Shown here: one piece after another, positions 8,516 to 15,769 of the stretch
Position numbering within the stretch: the first letter of the stretch is position 1
How the letters are laid out: each line of letters begins with the position of its first letter
NCBI GenBank assembly: GCA_903822435.1
Contig: CAIJPE010000295.1
Location: forward strand, 1-34,752
Reading direction: 5' to 3'
Length of the DNA: 34,752 bases
From: an uncultured beta proteobacterium
Lineage (GTDB): Bacteria; Pseudomonadota; Gammaproteobacteria; Burkholderiales; Burkholderiaceae_C
The notes under the pieces: model-generated
Databases searched by the model: none
Told to the model about the DNA's origin: nothing
Seen by the model: the letters and a program-made list of their open reading frames with translations, nothing else
Translations under genes and position numbers: made by a program

Positions 8516-10252
8516 ATGAGCGACAAGCCCCGCAAGCAACCGCACGAATTGCGCAGCCAGCAGTGGTTCGGACGGCAAGACCGCGACGGCTTCGCCTACC
8601 GCAGCTGGCTGAAGGGCAAAGGCATCCCGCACGACCAGTTCGACGGGCGACCGGTCATCGGCATCTGCAACACCTTCAGCGAACTCACGCCCTGCAATTC
8701 GCACTTCCGCACCCTGGCCGAGCAGGTCAAGATCGGCGTGTACGAAGCCGGCGGCTTCCCGCTCGAATTCCCCGTGATGTCGCTGGGCGAGACCCTGCTG
8801 CGCCCCACCGCCATGCTCTATCGCAACCTGGCCAGCATGGACGTGGAAGAGAGCATCCGCGGCAACCCCATCGACGGCGTGGTCCTGCTGATGGGCTGCG
8901 ACAAGACCACCCCGTCGCTCCTGATGGGTGCGGCCAGCGCCGACCTGCCCACCATCGGCGTGAGCGGCGGGCCCATGCTCAACGGCAAGTGGCGCGGACA
9001 GGAACTGGGCTCCGGCACCGGCCTGTGGAGCATGAGCGAGCAGGTGCGGGCCGGCACGCTCAAGCTGGCCGACTTCTTCGAGGCCGAAAGCTGCATGCAC
9101 CGCAGCCACGGCCACTGCATGACCATGGGCACGGCCAGCACCATGGCCAGCATGGTCGAGGCCCTGGGCGTGGGCCTGCCCGGCAATGCCGCGTACCCGG
9201 CCGTGGACGGGCGGCGCAACGTCATCGCCCGGCAGGCCGGCCGTCGCATCGTCGAGATGGTCCACGTCGACCAGAAGCTCTCGTCCATCCTCACCCGCGA
9301 GGCCTTCGAGAACGCCATCCGGACGTTGGCGGCCATCGGCGGCAGCACCAATGCCGTCATCCACCTGATCGCCATCGCCGGGCGCCTGGGCGTGCCGCTG
9401 ACCATCGACGACTTCGATCGCCTGGCCAGCGAGCTGCCCTGCCTGCTCAACCTGCAGCCTTCGGGCGAGCACCTGATGGAAGACTTCTGCTACGCCGGCG
9501 GGCTGCCGGTGGTGATGAAGGAGATCGCATCGGTGCTGCACACGGGCGCCGTCACGGCCAACGGCCTGACGGTAGGCGAAAACATCGAAAGCGCGCAGAA
9601 CTTCGACCCGCGCGTCATCAAGACCATGGCCGCGCCCTTCAAGGACAAGGCCGGCATCGCCGTGCTGCGCGGCAACCTGGCGCCGCGCGGTGCGGTCATC
9701 AAACCCAGTGCCGCCACCCCGGCGCTGATGACACACACCGGCCGCGCGGTGGTCTTCGAGGACAGCGACGATTTCCACCGCCGCATCGACGACGACGCAC
9801 TGGACGTGGACGAGACCTGCGTCCTTGTGCTCAAGAACTGCGGCCCCAAGGGCTACCCGGGCATGGCCGAGGTGGGCAACATGCCGCTGCCGCCCAAGGT
9901 GCTGAAGAAGGGCATCACCGACATGGTCCGCATCAGCGATGCCCGAATGAGCGGCACGGCTTACGGCACCGTGGTGCTTCACACGGCCCCCGAGGCGGCG
10001 GCCGGCGGCACGCTGGCGCTGGTGCGCAATGGCGACCTGATCACGCTGAACGTGGCCGAGCGACGCCTGCACCTGCACGTGGACGACGATGAACTGGCGC
10101 GGCGCCGCGCCGACTGGAAGCCGCCTGTGCCCCGGCTGGACAGCGGCTACTGGAAGCTCTACATCGACCACGTGCTGCAGGCCGACGAAGGCGCCGACCT
10201 CGACTTCCTGCGCGGCAAGCGCGGGTCTTTCGTTCCCAAGGACAACCACTGA
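8516..10252 (+). CDS. IlvD/Edd-family aldonate (pentonate/hexonate) dehydratase
   Basis: A 578-residue Fe-S dehydratase. Its length and C-terminus (GYWKLYIDHVLQADEGADLDF) place it in the sugar-acid branch (L-arabinonate/D-xylonate dehydratase type) rather than among dihydroxy-acid dehydratases of valine synthesis. Candidate [2Fe-2S] ligands are C60 (TPCN), C128 (GCDKTTP) and C201 (GHCMTMGT). The catalytic serine motif is RMSGTAYG with S479. These positions sit one residue from those known for rhizobial L-arabinonate dehydratase, quoted from memory. It dehydrates an aldonate to a 2-keto-3-deoxy acid. The stop overlaps the next start (TGATG). The exact sugar acid cannot be read from the sequence. 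Confidence 0.9.
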   Translation: MSDKPRKQPHELRSQQWFGRQDRDGFAYRSWLKGKGIPHDQFDGRPVIGICNTFSELTPCNSHFRTLAEQVKIGVYEAGGFPLEFPVMSLGETLLRPTAMLYRNLASMDVEESIRGNPIDGVVLLMGCDKTTPSLLMGAASADLPTIGVSGGPMLNGKWRGQELGSGTGLWSMSEQVRAGTLKLADFFEAESCMHRSHGHCMTMGTASTMASMVEALGVGLPGNAAYPAVDGRRNVIARQAGRRIVEMVHVDQKLSSILTREAFENAIRTLAAIGGSTNAVIHLIAIAGRLGVPLTIDDFDRLASELPCLLNLQPSGEHLMEDFCYAGGLPVVMKEIASVLHTGAVTANGLTVGENIESAQNFDPRVIKTMAAPFKDKAGIAVLRGNLAPRGAVIKPSAATPALMTHTGRAVVFEDSDDFHRRIDDDALDVDETCVLVLKNCGPKGYPGMAEVGNMPLPPKVLKKGITDMVRISDARMSGTAYGTVVLHTAPEAAAGGTLALVRNGDLITLNVAERRLHLHVDDDELARRRADWKPPVPRLDSGYWKLYIDHVLQADEGADLDFLRGKRGSFVPKDNH

Positions 10253-10998
10253 TGAAAACGGCATTGGTCACCGGCGCCGGCAGCGGCATCGGCAAGGGCT
10301 GCGCCACGGCGTTGCTGAAGGATGGCTGGCAGGTGGTGTTCGTCGGCCGCCGCGCCCAGGCGCTTCAGGCGGCCATCGCCGAGGCCGGGGACGATGGCAG
10401 CCGCGGCATCGCCATGCCCTGCGACGTGGGTGACCCCGATGCCGTGACGGCCCTGTTCGACGCCGTGCAGGCGCGCTGCGGACGGCTGGACCTGCTGTTC
10501 AACAACGCCGGCGTCTCGCTGCCTTCCACGCTGCCCGACGAGATGACCGCCGCGCAGTGGAAGCAGATGGTCGACATCAACCTCAACGGCTCGTTCTACT
10601 GCCTGTCCAACGCCTTCAGGCTGATGCGGGCGCAGCAGCCGCAGGGCGGCCGCATCATCAACAACGGCTCGATCTCGGCGCACGCGCCACGCCCGGGGTC
10701 GATCGCCTACACCTCCACCAAGCACGCCATCAGCGGGCTGACGCGGGCGGCGGCGCTGGACGGCCGACCCTTCGATATCGCCGTGGGGCAGATCGACATC
10801 GGTAACGTGGCCAGCGACATGACGGCCCGCATGGCCGTGGGCGTGCCGCAGGCCGACGGCAGCATCAAGCCGGAAGCGCGCATGGACCTGTCGGCCGTGG
10901 TCGACACCTTCATGGCCATGGCGCGCCTGCCGCTCTCGGCCAACGTGCTGTTCATGACCGTGATGGCCACCAAGATGCCTTTCGTGGGCCGCGGGTGA
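10252..10998 (+). CDS. SDR-family oxidoreductase coupled to the IlvD-type dehydratase
   Basis: A 248-residue short-chain dehydrogenase with TGAGSGIG at 7-14, NNAG around 84-87 and the catalytic residues S140, Y153 and K157 (YTSTK). The GRR after strand 2 suggests NADP preference. The C-terminus (ATKMPFVGRG) resembles broad 3-hydroxy-acid/polyol SDRs of the YdfG kind. Translation is coupled to the dehydratase by a one-base TGATG overlap. Plausible roles are oxidation of the parent sugar or reduction of a keto-acid product; neither is proven. The stop codon is followed five bases later by repeat copy B. Confidence 0.88.
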   Translation: MKTALVTGAGSGIGKGCATALLKDGWQVVFVGRRAQALQAAIAEAGDDGSRGIAMPCDVGDPDAVTALFDAVQARCGRLDLLFNNAGVSLPSTLPDEMTAAQWKQMVDINLNGSFYCLSNAFRLMRAQQPQGGRIINNGSISAHAPRPGSIAYTSTKHAISGLTRAAALDGRPFDIAVGQIDIGNVASDMTARMAVGVPQADGSIKPEARMDLSAVVDTFMAMARLPLSANVLFMTVMATKMPFVGRG

Positions 10999-11003
10999 AT
11001 GTG

Positions 11004-11100
11004 GCCCCCAAGCTCGCTTGCGCTCGCTGCCTGCGCCAGAGGCGCCGGGCGTTCGGGCCGTCCGCCGGCGGCCCGGCAGAGCCGGTTCCGCGGCGGGGAT
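11004..11100 (+). repeat. Copy B of the GC-rich hairpin repeat, after the SDR stop codon
   Basis: It starts with GCCCCCAAGCTCGCTTG and ends with CCGCGGCGGGG. Compared with copy A (4111-4190, opposite strand), the outer blocks are nearly identical. The middle is a different sequence that still folds as a hairpin (GCGCC-AGA-GGCGC). Both copies lie directly 3' of a gene and in the same orientation to it. The conserved structure with changed bases suggests the fold matters. Confidence 0.8.
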
Positions 11101-11167
11101 CTTGATTCCGTCCCCATGCTTCGCGCGGTGGAGCACCTGACATGAGTCCGACCAGAGGAGCCTTTCG

Positions 11168-11923
11168 ATGAGCGACAGACTGCAGGGCAAGACCGCCTTC
11201 GTCACCGCGGCAGGCCAGGGCATCGGCCGCGCGGTGGCGCTGGCCTTTGCGCAGCACGGCGCCCGCGTGATTGCCACCGACATCAACACCGCCGCGCTGG
11301 ACAGCCTGGCGACCGAGTGCGGCTGCAGCACGCTGCGCCTGGATGCGACCGATGCAGCGGCCATCACCGCCGCAGCCGCGCAGCACGGGCCGGTGAACGT
11401 GCTGTTCAACGGCGCCGGCTTCGTCCACGCCGGAACGGTGCTGGACTGCACCGAAGCCGAGTGGGACTTCGCCTTCAACCTCAACGTGCGTTCGCAGTTC
11501 CGCACGATCAAGGCCTTCCTGCCGGGCATGCTGGCCGGCGGCGGCGGCTCGATCATCAACGTGGCCTCGGTGGCGGGCAGCATCAAGGGCGCGCCCAACC
11601 GCTTCGTCTACGGCGCCACCAAGGCCGCGGTCATCGGCCTGACCAAGTCGGTGGCGGCCGATTTCGTGGCCAAGGGCATCCGGTGCAATGCGATCTGCCC
11701 GGGCACGGTGGAATCGCCTTCCCTGCGCGACCGCATTGCCGCGCAAGCGCAGGCCAGCGGGCAGACGCTCGCCCAGGTGGAGGCCGGCTTCGTGGCCCGC
11801 CAGCCCATGGGACGCCTGGGCCGCGTGGAAGAAATCGCCGCGCTGGCGGTGTACCTCGCCAGCGACGAATCCGCATTCATGACCGGCACCACCCAAGTGA
11901 TCGATGGTGGCTGGTCTGTCTAA
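11168..11923 (+). CDS. SDR dehydrogenase, 2-keto-3-deoxy-sugar-acid (L-fuconate-type) 4-dehydrogenase candidate
   Basis: A 251-residue NAD-type SDR (acidic D38 after strand 2). It shows TAAGQGIG at 13-20, NGAG at 81-84, and S134, Y148, K152. The sequence closely resembles the DHRS6/BDH2-like group (VLDCTEAEWDFAFNLNVRS; SIKGAPNRFVYGATKAAVIG; VIDGGWSV). Bacterial members of this group next to FAH hydrolases oxidise C4 of 2-keto-3-deoxy-L-fuconate or 2-keto-3-deoxypentonate. The gene is followed by such a hydrolase 51 bases on and then by a UxaA-type dehydratase. AGAGGAG eight bases before the ATG is a strong ribosome-binding site. Lacking a test, 3-hydroxybutyrate-like substrates remain possible. 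Confidence 0.88.
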   Translation: MSDRLQGKTAFVTAAGQGIGRAVALAFAQHGARVIATDINTAALDSLATECGCSTLRLDATDAAAITAAAAQHGPVNVLFNGAGFVHAGTVLDCTEAEWDFAFNLNVRSQFRTIKAFLPGMLAGGGGSIINVASVAGSIKGAPNRFVYGATKAAVIGLTKSVAADFVAKGIRCNAICPGTVESPSLRDRIAAQAQASGQTLAQVEAGFVARQPMGRLGRVEEIAALAVYLASDESAFMTGTTQVIDGGWSV

Positions 11924-11974
11924 CCCACACGGGCGCTTGATCCAAGAGCCTCATCTCCAACTCGAAAGCCAACT

Positions 11975-12838
11975 TTGAAACTACTCCGCCACGGCCCCAA
12001 GGGCCACGAGAAGCCCGGCCTGCTGGATGCCCAAGGCCAGGTGCGCGACCTGTCGGCGCTGATGCCGGATATCACGCCGATGACCTTGACCCCGGCCGGG
12101 CTGGCCGCGCTGCGCAGCGTGGACGTGTCCACGCTGCCGGTGGTGCCCCAGGGGCGGTTGGCGGTGCCCTGGTCGGGGATGGGCAAGTTCATCGCCATCG
12201 GGCTGAACTATGCCGACCACGCGGCGGAATCGGGCATGCCGATCCCGAAGGAACCCATCGTGTTCATGAAGACGCTGGAGTGCGCCGTGGGCGCCAACCA
12301 TCCGGTGGTGCTGCCCCAAGGCTCGGTCAAGAGCGACTGGGAGGTGGAACTGGGCATCGTCATCGGCAGCACGGCGCGCTACGTATCAGAGGCCGATGCC
12401 TTGGAGCACGTGGCCGGCTACTGCGTGGTCAATGATGTGTCCGAGCGCGAATACCAGCTGGAGCGCGGCGGCACCTGGGACAAGGGCAAGTGCTGCGACA
12501 CCTTCGGGCCGGTGGGCCCCTGGATGGTCACGGTCGACGAGGTGGGCGACCCGCAGGCGCTGAGCATGTGGCTGGAGGTCAACGGCCACCGCTACCAGAG
12601 CGGCAGCACCCGCACGATGATCTTCGGCGTGGCCACGCTGGTGAGCTACCTCAGCCGCTTCATGACGCTGCGCCCGGGTGACCTGATCACCACCGGCACG
12701 CCGCCCGGCGTGGGCCTGGGCATCAAGCCGAACCCGGTGTTCCTCAAGGCGGGCGACGTGATGCGCCTGGGCATCGAGAAGCTCGGCGAGCAGCAGCAGA
12801 CCGTGCACGCCTGGGATCCGGCGTTGATCGACGGCTGA
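11975..12838 (+). CDS. FAH-family hydrolase, 2,4-diketo-3-deoxy-sugar-acid hydrolase candidate
   Basis: A 287-residue fumarylacetoacetate-hydrolase-fold protein. Metal ligands E123, E125 (DWEVELGIVIG) and D154 (NDVSERE) are in place, as is the family stretch QLERGGTWDKGKCCDTFGP. The N-terminus MKLLRHGPKG is the standard opening of this group, which fixes the start at a TTG (11975). Relatives hydrolyse 2,4-diketo-3-deoxy-L-fuconate to pyruvate and L-lactate, or the pentose analogue to pyruvate and glycolate, using Mg2+. It lies between the matching 4-dehydrogenase gene and a UxaA-type dehydratase gene, a strong contextual fit. Confidence 0.9.
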   Translation: MKLLRHGPKGHEKPGLLDAQGQVRDLSALMPDITPMTLTPAGLAALRSVDVSTLPVVPQGRLAVPWSGMGKFIAIGLNYADHAAESGMPIPKEPIVFMKTLECAVGANHPVVLPQGSVKSDWEVELGIVIGSTARYVSEADALEHVAGYCVVNDVSEREYQLERGGTWDKGKCCDTFGPVGPWMVTVDEVGDPQALSMWLEVNGHRYQSGSTRTMIFGVATLVSYLSRFMTLRPGDLITTGTPPGVGLGIKPNPVFLKAGDVMRLGIEKLGEQQQTVHAWDPALIDG

Positions 12839-12848
12839 GGGCCAGCCC

Positions 12849-14375
12849 ATGACCCCACCCGCCATCCGCATCCACCCCGCCGACAACGTCGTGATCGCCC
12901 GCCGGCAGTTGCTGGGCGGCACCGTGCTGGATGGCGAAGGCGTGACGGTAGCGGGGCTGATACCGCCCGGGCACAAGGTGGCCACGCGGGCGGTGGCGGC
13001 CGGGGAGCCGGTGAGGCGCTACAACCAGGTCATCGGCACGGCCACGCAGGGCATCGCGCCGGGGCAGCACGTGCACACGCACAACCTGGCCTTCAGCGAT
13101 TTCGCCCGCCGGCACGAGCCCGGCGCGGGCGCGCAACCCACGGCCTACGTGGCCGAGCCGGCCACCTTCGAGGGCATCGTGCGCGAGGACGGCCGCGTGG
13201 CCACGCGCAACTACATCGGCGTGCTGACGTCCGTGAACTGCTCGGCCACTGCCGCACGGGCCATCGCCGACCACTTCAGGCGCGACGTGCACCCCGAGGC
13301 CTTGGCGGACTACCCGAACGTGGATGGGGTGGTGGCGCTCACGCACGGCATGGGCTGCGCCACCGACAGCGATGGCGAAGAACTGCAAGTGCTGCGCCGC
13401 ACGCTGGGTGGCTACGCCCGGCACCCCAATTTCGCGGCCGTGCTGGTGGTGGGCCTGGGCTGCGAGACCAACCAGATCCAGGGCCTGGTGGCCCAAGAGG
13501 GCCTGCAGGAAGGCGCCCGGCTGCTCACCTTCAACATCCAGGACACCGGCGGAACGGCAAAGACAGTGGCCCGAGGGGTCGAGCTGATAACGGGCCTGCT
13601 GCCCGAGGCCAACCGGGTGCGACGCCGGCCGGTGCCGGCCAGCCACCTGGTGGTGGGCCTGCAATGCGGCGGGAGCGACGGTTACTCGGGCATCAGCGCC
13701 AACCCGGCCCTCGGTGCGGCGGTGGACCGGCTGGTGCGCCATGGCGGCACCGCCATCCTCAGCGAAACCCCTGAGATCTACGGCGGCGAACACCTGCTCA
13801 CGCGCCGCGCGGCCAGCCCCGCCGTGGCCGACAAGCTGCTGGCGCGCATCGCCTGGTGGGAGCGCTACACCGCGCGCAACGGCATGAAGATGGACAACAA
13901 CCCATCGGCCGGCAACAAGGCGGGCGGGCTGACCACCATTCTCGAAAAGAGTCTGGGCGCCATCGCCAAGAGCGGCACCACCAACCTGGTGGATGTCTAC
14001 GGCTTTGCCGAGCGCGTGGCAGCCCGCGGCTTCGTCTACATGGACACGCCGGGCTACGACCCGGTCTCGGCCACCGGGCAGGTGGCGGGCGGTGCCAACC
14101 TGATCTGCTTCACCACGGGCCGCGGTTCGGCCTACGGCTGCGCGCCCACGCCTTCGCTCAAGTTCAGCACCAACACCGCCTTGTGGCAGCGGCAGCAAGA
14201 CGACATCGACCTGGACTGCGGCGGCATCGTCGAGGGCCTGGAGACCGTGGATGAAGCCGGCGAGCGCATCTTCCGCTTGATGCTGGACACCGCCTCCGGC
14301 CGCGCCACGCGCAGCGAGCGGCACGGTTACGGCCAGAACGAGTTCGTGCCCTGGCAACTCGGCGCCGTCATGTAG
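12849..14375 (+). CDS. UxaA-family sugar-acid dehydratase (altronate/galactarate/D-arabinonate dehydratase type)
   Basis: A 508-residue full-length UxaA-type enzyme. An N-terminal SAF domain (about 10-85, ending GQHVHTHNLAF) is joined to the large dehydratase domain, with GRVATRNYIGVLTSVNC near 127, GMGCATDSDG near 167, LQCGGSDGYSG near 270 and the NPSAGNKAGGLTTILEKS stretch. Conserved Cys/His residues are the expected metal site. The family dehydrates altronate, galactarate and, in Herbaspirillum as I recall, D-arabinonate. Only 10 bases separate it from the hydrolase gene, so the two probably act in one route. A second dehydratase of a different fold is encoded at 8516. Confidence 0.9.
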   Translation: MTPPAIRIHPADNVVIARRQLLGGTVLDGEGVTVAGLIPPGHKVATRAVAAGEPVRRYNQVIGTATQGIAPGQHVHTHNLAFSDFARRHEPGAGAQPTAYVAEPATFEGIVREDGRVATRNYIGVLTSVNCSATAARAIADHFRRDVHPEALADYPNVDGVVALTHGMGCATDSDGEELQVLRRTLGGYARHPNFAAVLVVGLGCETNQIQGLVAQEGLQEGARLLTFNIQDTGGTAKTVARGVELITGLLPEANRVRRRPVPASHLVVGLQCGGSDGYSGISANPALGAAVDRLVRHGGTAILSETPEIYGGEHLLTRRAASPAVADKLLARIAWWERYTARNGMKMDNNPSAGNKAGGLTTILEKSLGAIAKSGTTNLVDVYGFAERVAARGFVYMDTPGYDPVSATGQVAGGANLICFTTGRGSAYGCAPTPSLKFSTNTALWQRQQDDIDLDCGGIVEGLETVDEAGERIFRLMLDTASGRATRSERHGYGQNEFVPWQLGAVM

Positions 14376-14382
14376 GTCCGCC

Positions 14383-14856
14383 ATGTCCAGGCACACCGTC
14401 CAGATCCACTGGGAACGCCAGGATCAAGCCTTCGTCGACCGGCGCTACAGCCGGCGCCACACCTGGCTTTTCGACGGTGGTGCGGTGGTGATGGGCTCTT
14501 CGTCCCCGCACGTCGTGCCGGCGCCCATGTCGGACCCCGGCGCCGTGGACCCCGAGGAAGCCTTCGTGGCCAGCCTCTCCAGCTGCCACCTGCTGTGGTT
14601 CCTGGACATTGCGCAGCAGGCTGGCTGGACCGTGGACGATTACCGCGACGACGCCGTCGGCCTGATGGCGAAGGACGGCGAGGGCCGGCTGGCCATCACG
14701 CGCGTGACCTTGCGGCCCGTGGTGCGCTTCGCGGGCGAGTCCCGCCCCGACGCGGCCGAGCACCAGCGCCTGCACGACGCCGCCCACGCCGCCTGCTTCA
14801 TCGCCCACTCGGTGCGCAGCGAGGTCCTGTGCGAGCCCACGCTGGCCGGCCGCTGA
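14383..14856 (+). CDS. OsmC/Ohr-family thiol protein
   Basis: A 157-residue OsmC-like protein. The two redox cysteines are C68 (SLSSCHLLWFL) and C138 (HAACFIAHSV), spaced as in the OsmC branch. Such proteins reduce organic or lipid hydroperoxides in the cytoplasm. It begins 7 bases after the UxaA-type gene and is likely the last gene of the rightward catabolic operon. A direct metabolic role is not evident; it may protect the Fe-S dehydratase of the locus, which is speculation. Confidence 0.88.
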   Translation: MSRHTVQIHWERQDQAFVDRRYSRRHTWLFDGGAVVMGSSSPHVVPAPMSDPGAVDPEEAFVASLSSCHLLWFLDIAQQAGWTVDDYRDDAVGLMAKDGEGRLAITRVTLRPVVRFAGESRPDAAEHQRLHDAAHAACFIAHSVRSEVLCEPTLAGR

Positions 14857-15086
14857 GCTCCGGCGCACTCAGCCACCCGGGCGATGCCATCGAGGCTCTG
14901 GATGACCGCCGGCGTGAAGACCGCGGCCTATCGCTCGGGCTGCAGGGTGGACGCCTCGCCGCCGCGGCGCGCATGGGCCGGCTCGACGCGCGCCGCGCGG
15001 CCCACGGCCCACGGCAGAATCGAGGGCCTGCCGGCGCGCGCCTCTCGCTGCCGCCTCCTGCCCCCGCACTCACGGAGCCCCACGCG
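14857..15086. other. 230-base gap before the PaiB-like gene
   Basis: No supported gene. Reading frames here give Arg/Pro/Ala-rich shadows. One minus-strand stretch translates to a protein-like VFTPAVIQSLDGIARV, which could be a gene remnant, but it has no start, no ribosome-binding site and no recognised family. The promoter of the following gene must be here; no clear hexamers were seen. Confidence 0.3.
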
Positions 15087-15740
15087 ATGTACTTGCCACG
15101 CCATTTCGAAGAGACCCGTGCCGAGGTGCTGCACGCGCTGCTCCGGGCCCATCCGCTGGGCCTTCTGATCACGCTGGACACCGGCGGCGCGCCCGTGGCA
15201 AACCCGATCCCGTTCATGCTGGAGACCGCTCCGGCAGACCCTGCCGGAGCCGGCACGCTGGTGGGCCACGTGGCGCGCGCCAACCCGGTCTGGCGCGACG
15301 CGGCCGATCGCCCCGCGCTGGTGGTCTTCCAGGGCGCCGATGGCTATGTCTCGCCGGGCTTCTACCCGAGCAAGCAGGAGACCGGCAAGGTGGTGCCCAC
15401 CTGGAACTACATCGCGGTCGAGGCCCGGGGCCCGCTGCGGGTGCTGGAAGGCACGGCCGCGGCGCATGCGCTGGTTTCGCGGCTCACGCGGCGCCATGAG
15501 GAAACCCGCACCAGGCCCTGGGCGGTGGACGATGCACCGGCCGACTACGTGGACACGATGCTGCGCGCCATCGCGGTGATCGAGATCCCGCTGCAGTCGC
15601 TGATCGGCAAGTACAAGCTGAGCCAGAACCGCAGCGCGGCCGACCGCGGCGGCGTCATCCAGGGTCTGCAGGCCGAAGGCGAGCCCGCCGGCGCCGCGGC
15701 GCTGGCCGGCGCCATGGTGGCACACGGCGGGCCAGCCTGA
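15087..15740 (+). CDS. PaiB-family FMN-binding transcriptional regulator-like protein
   Basis: A 217-residue protein with the split-barrel flavin-binding fold of the PaiB family. It has the family opening MYLPRHFEE, the strand LLITLDTGGAPVANPIPFML, and the hallmarks SKQETGKVVPTWNY and KLSQNRSAADRGGVIQGL. PaiB was first described as a negative regulator of protease and sporulation genes in Bacillus; in Gram-negatives the role is poorly known and may be enzymatic. It is a single gene ending tail-to-tail with the c-di-GMP regulator. The frame is open far upstream but similarity starts at the ATG at 15087. Confidence 0.9.
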   Translation: MYLPRHFEETRAEVLHALLRAHPLGLLITLDTGGAPVANPIPFMLETAPADPAGAGTLVGHVARANPVWRDAADRPALVVFQGADGYVSPGFYPSKQETGKVVPTWNYIAVEARGPLRVLEGTAAAHALVSRLTRRHEETRTRPWAVDDAPADYVDTMLRAIAVIEIPLQSLIGKYKLSQNRSAADRGGVIQGLQAEGEPAGAAALAGAMVAHGGPA

Positions 15741-15769
15741 GCCGCCGGACCGGGCCGCGCCAGGCTCAG
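15737..15769. terminator. Possible bidirectional terminator between convergent genes
   Basis: A 7-base perfect inverted repeat CTGAGCC/GGCTCAG spans both stop codons of the convergent genes, with a GC-rich loop of 19 bases. There is no T tract. The location suits a shared transcript end, but the stem is short. Confidence 0.35.

Noticed and set aside
8438-10264. A 608-codon open frame on the minus strand
   Set aside because: It is antisense to the IlvD-type dehydratase, whose motifs are unambiguous.
14884-15168. A 94-codon frame in the gap before the PaiB-like gene
   Set aside because: Arg/Pro/Ser-rich, overlaps the start of the PaiB-like gene, has no ribosome-binding site and resembles no family.
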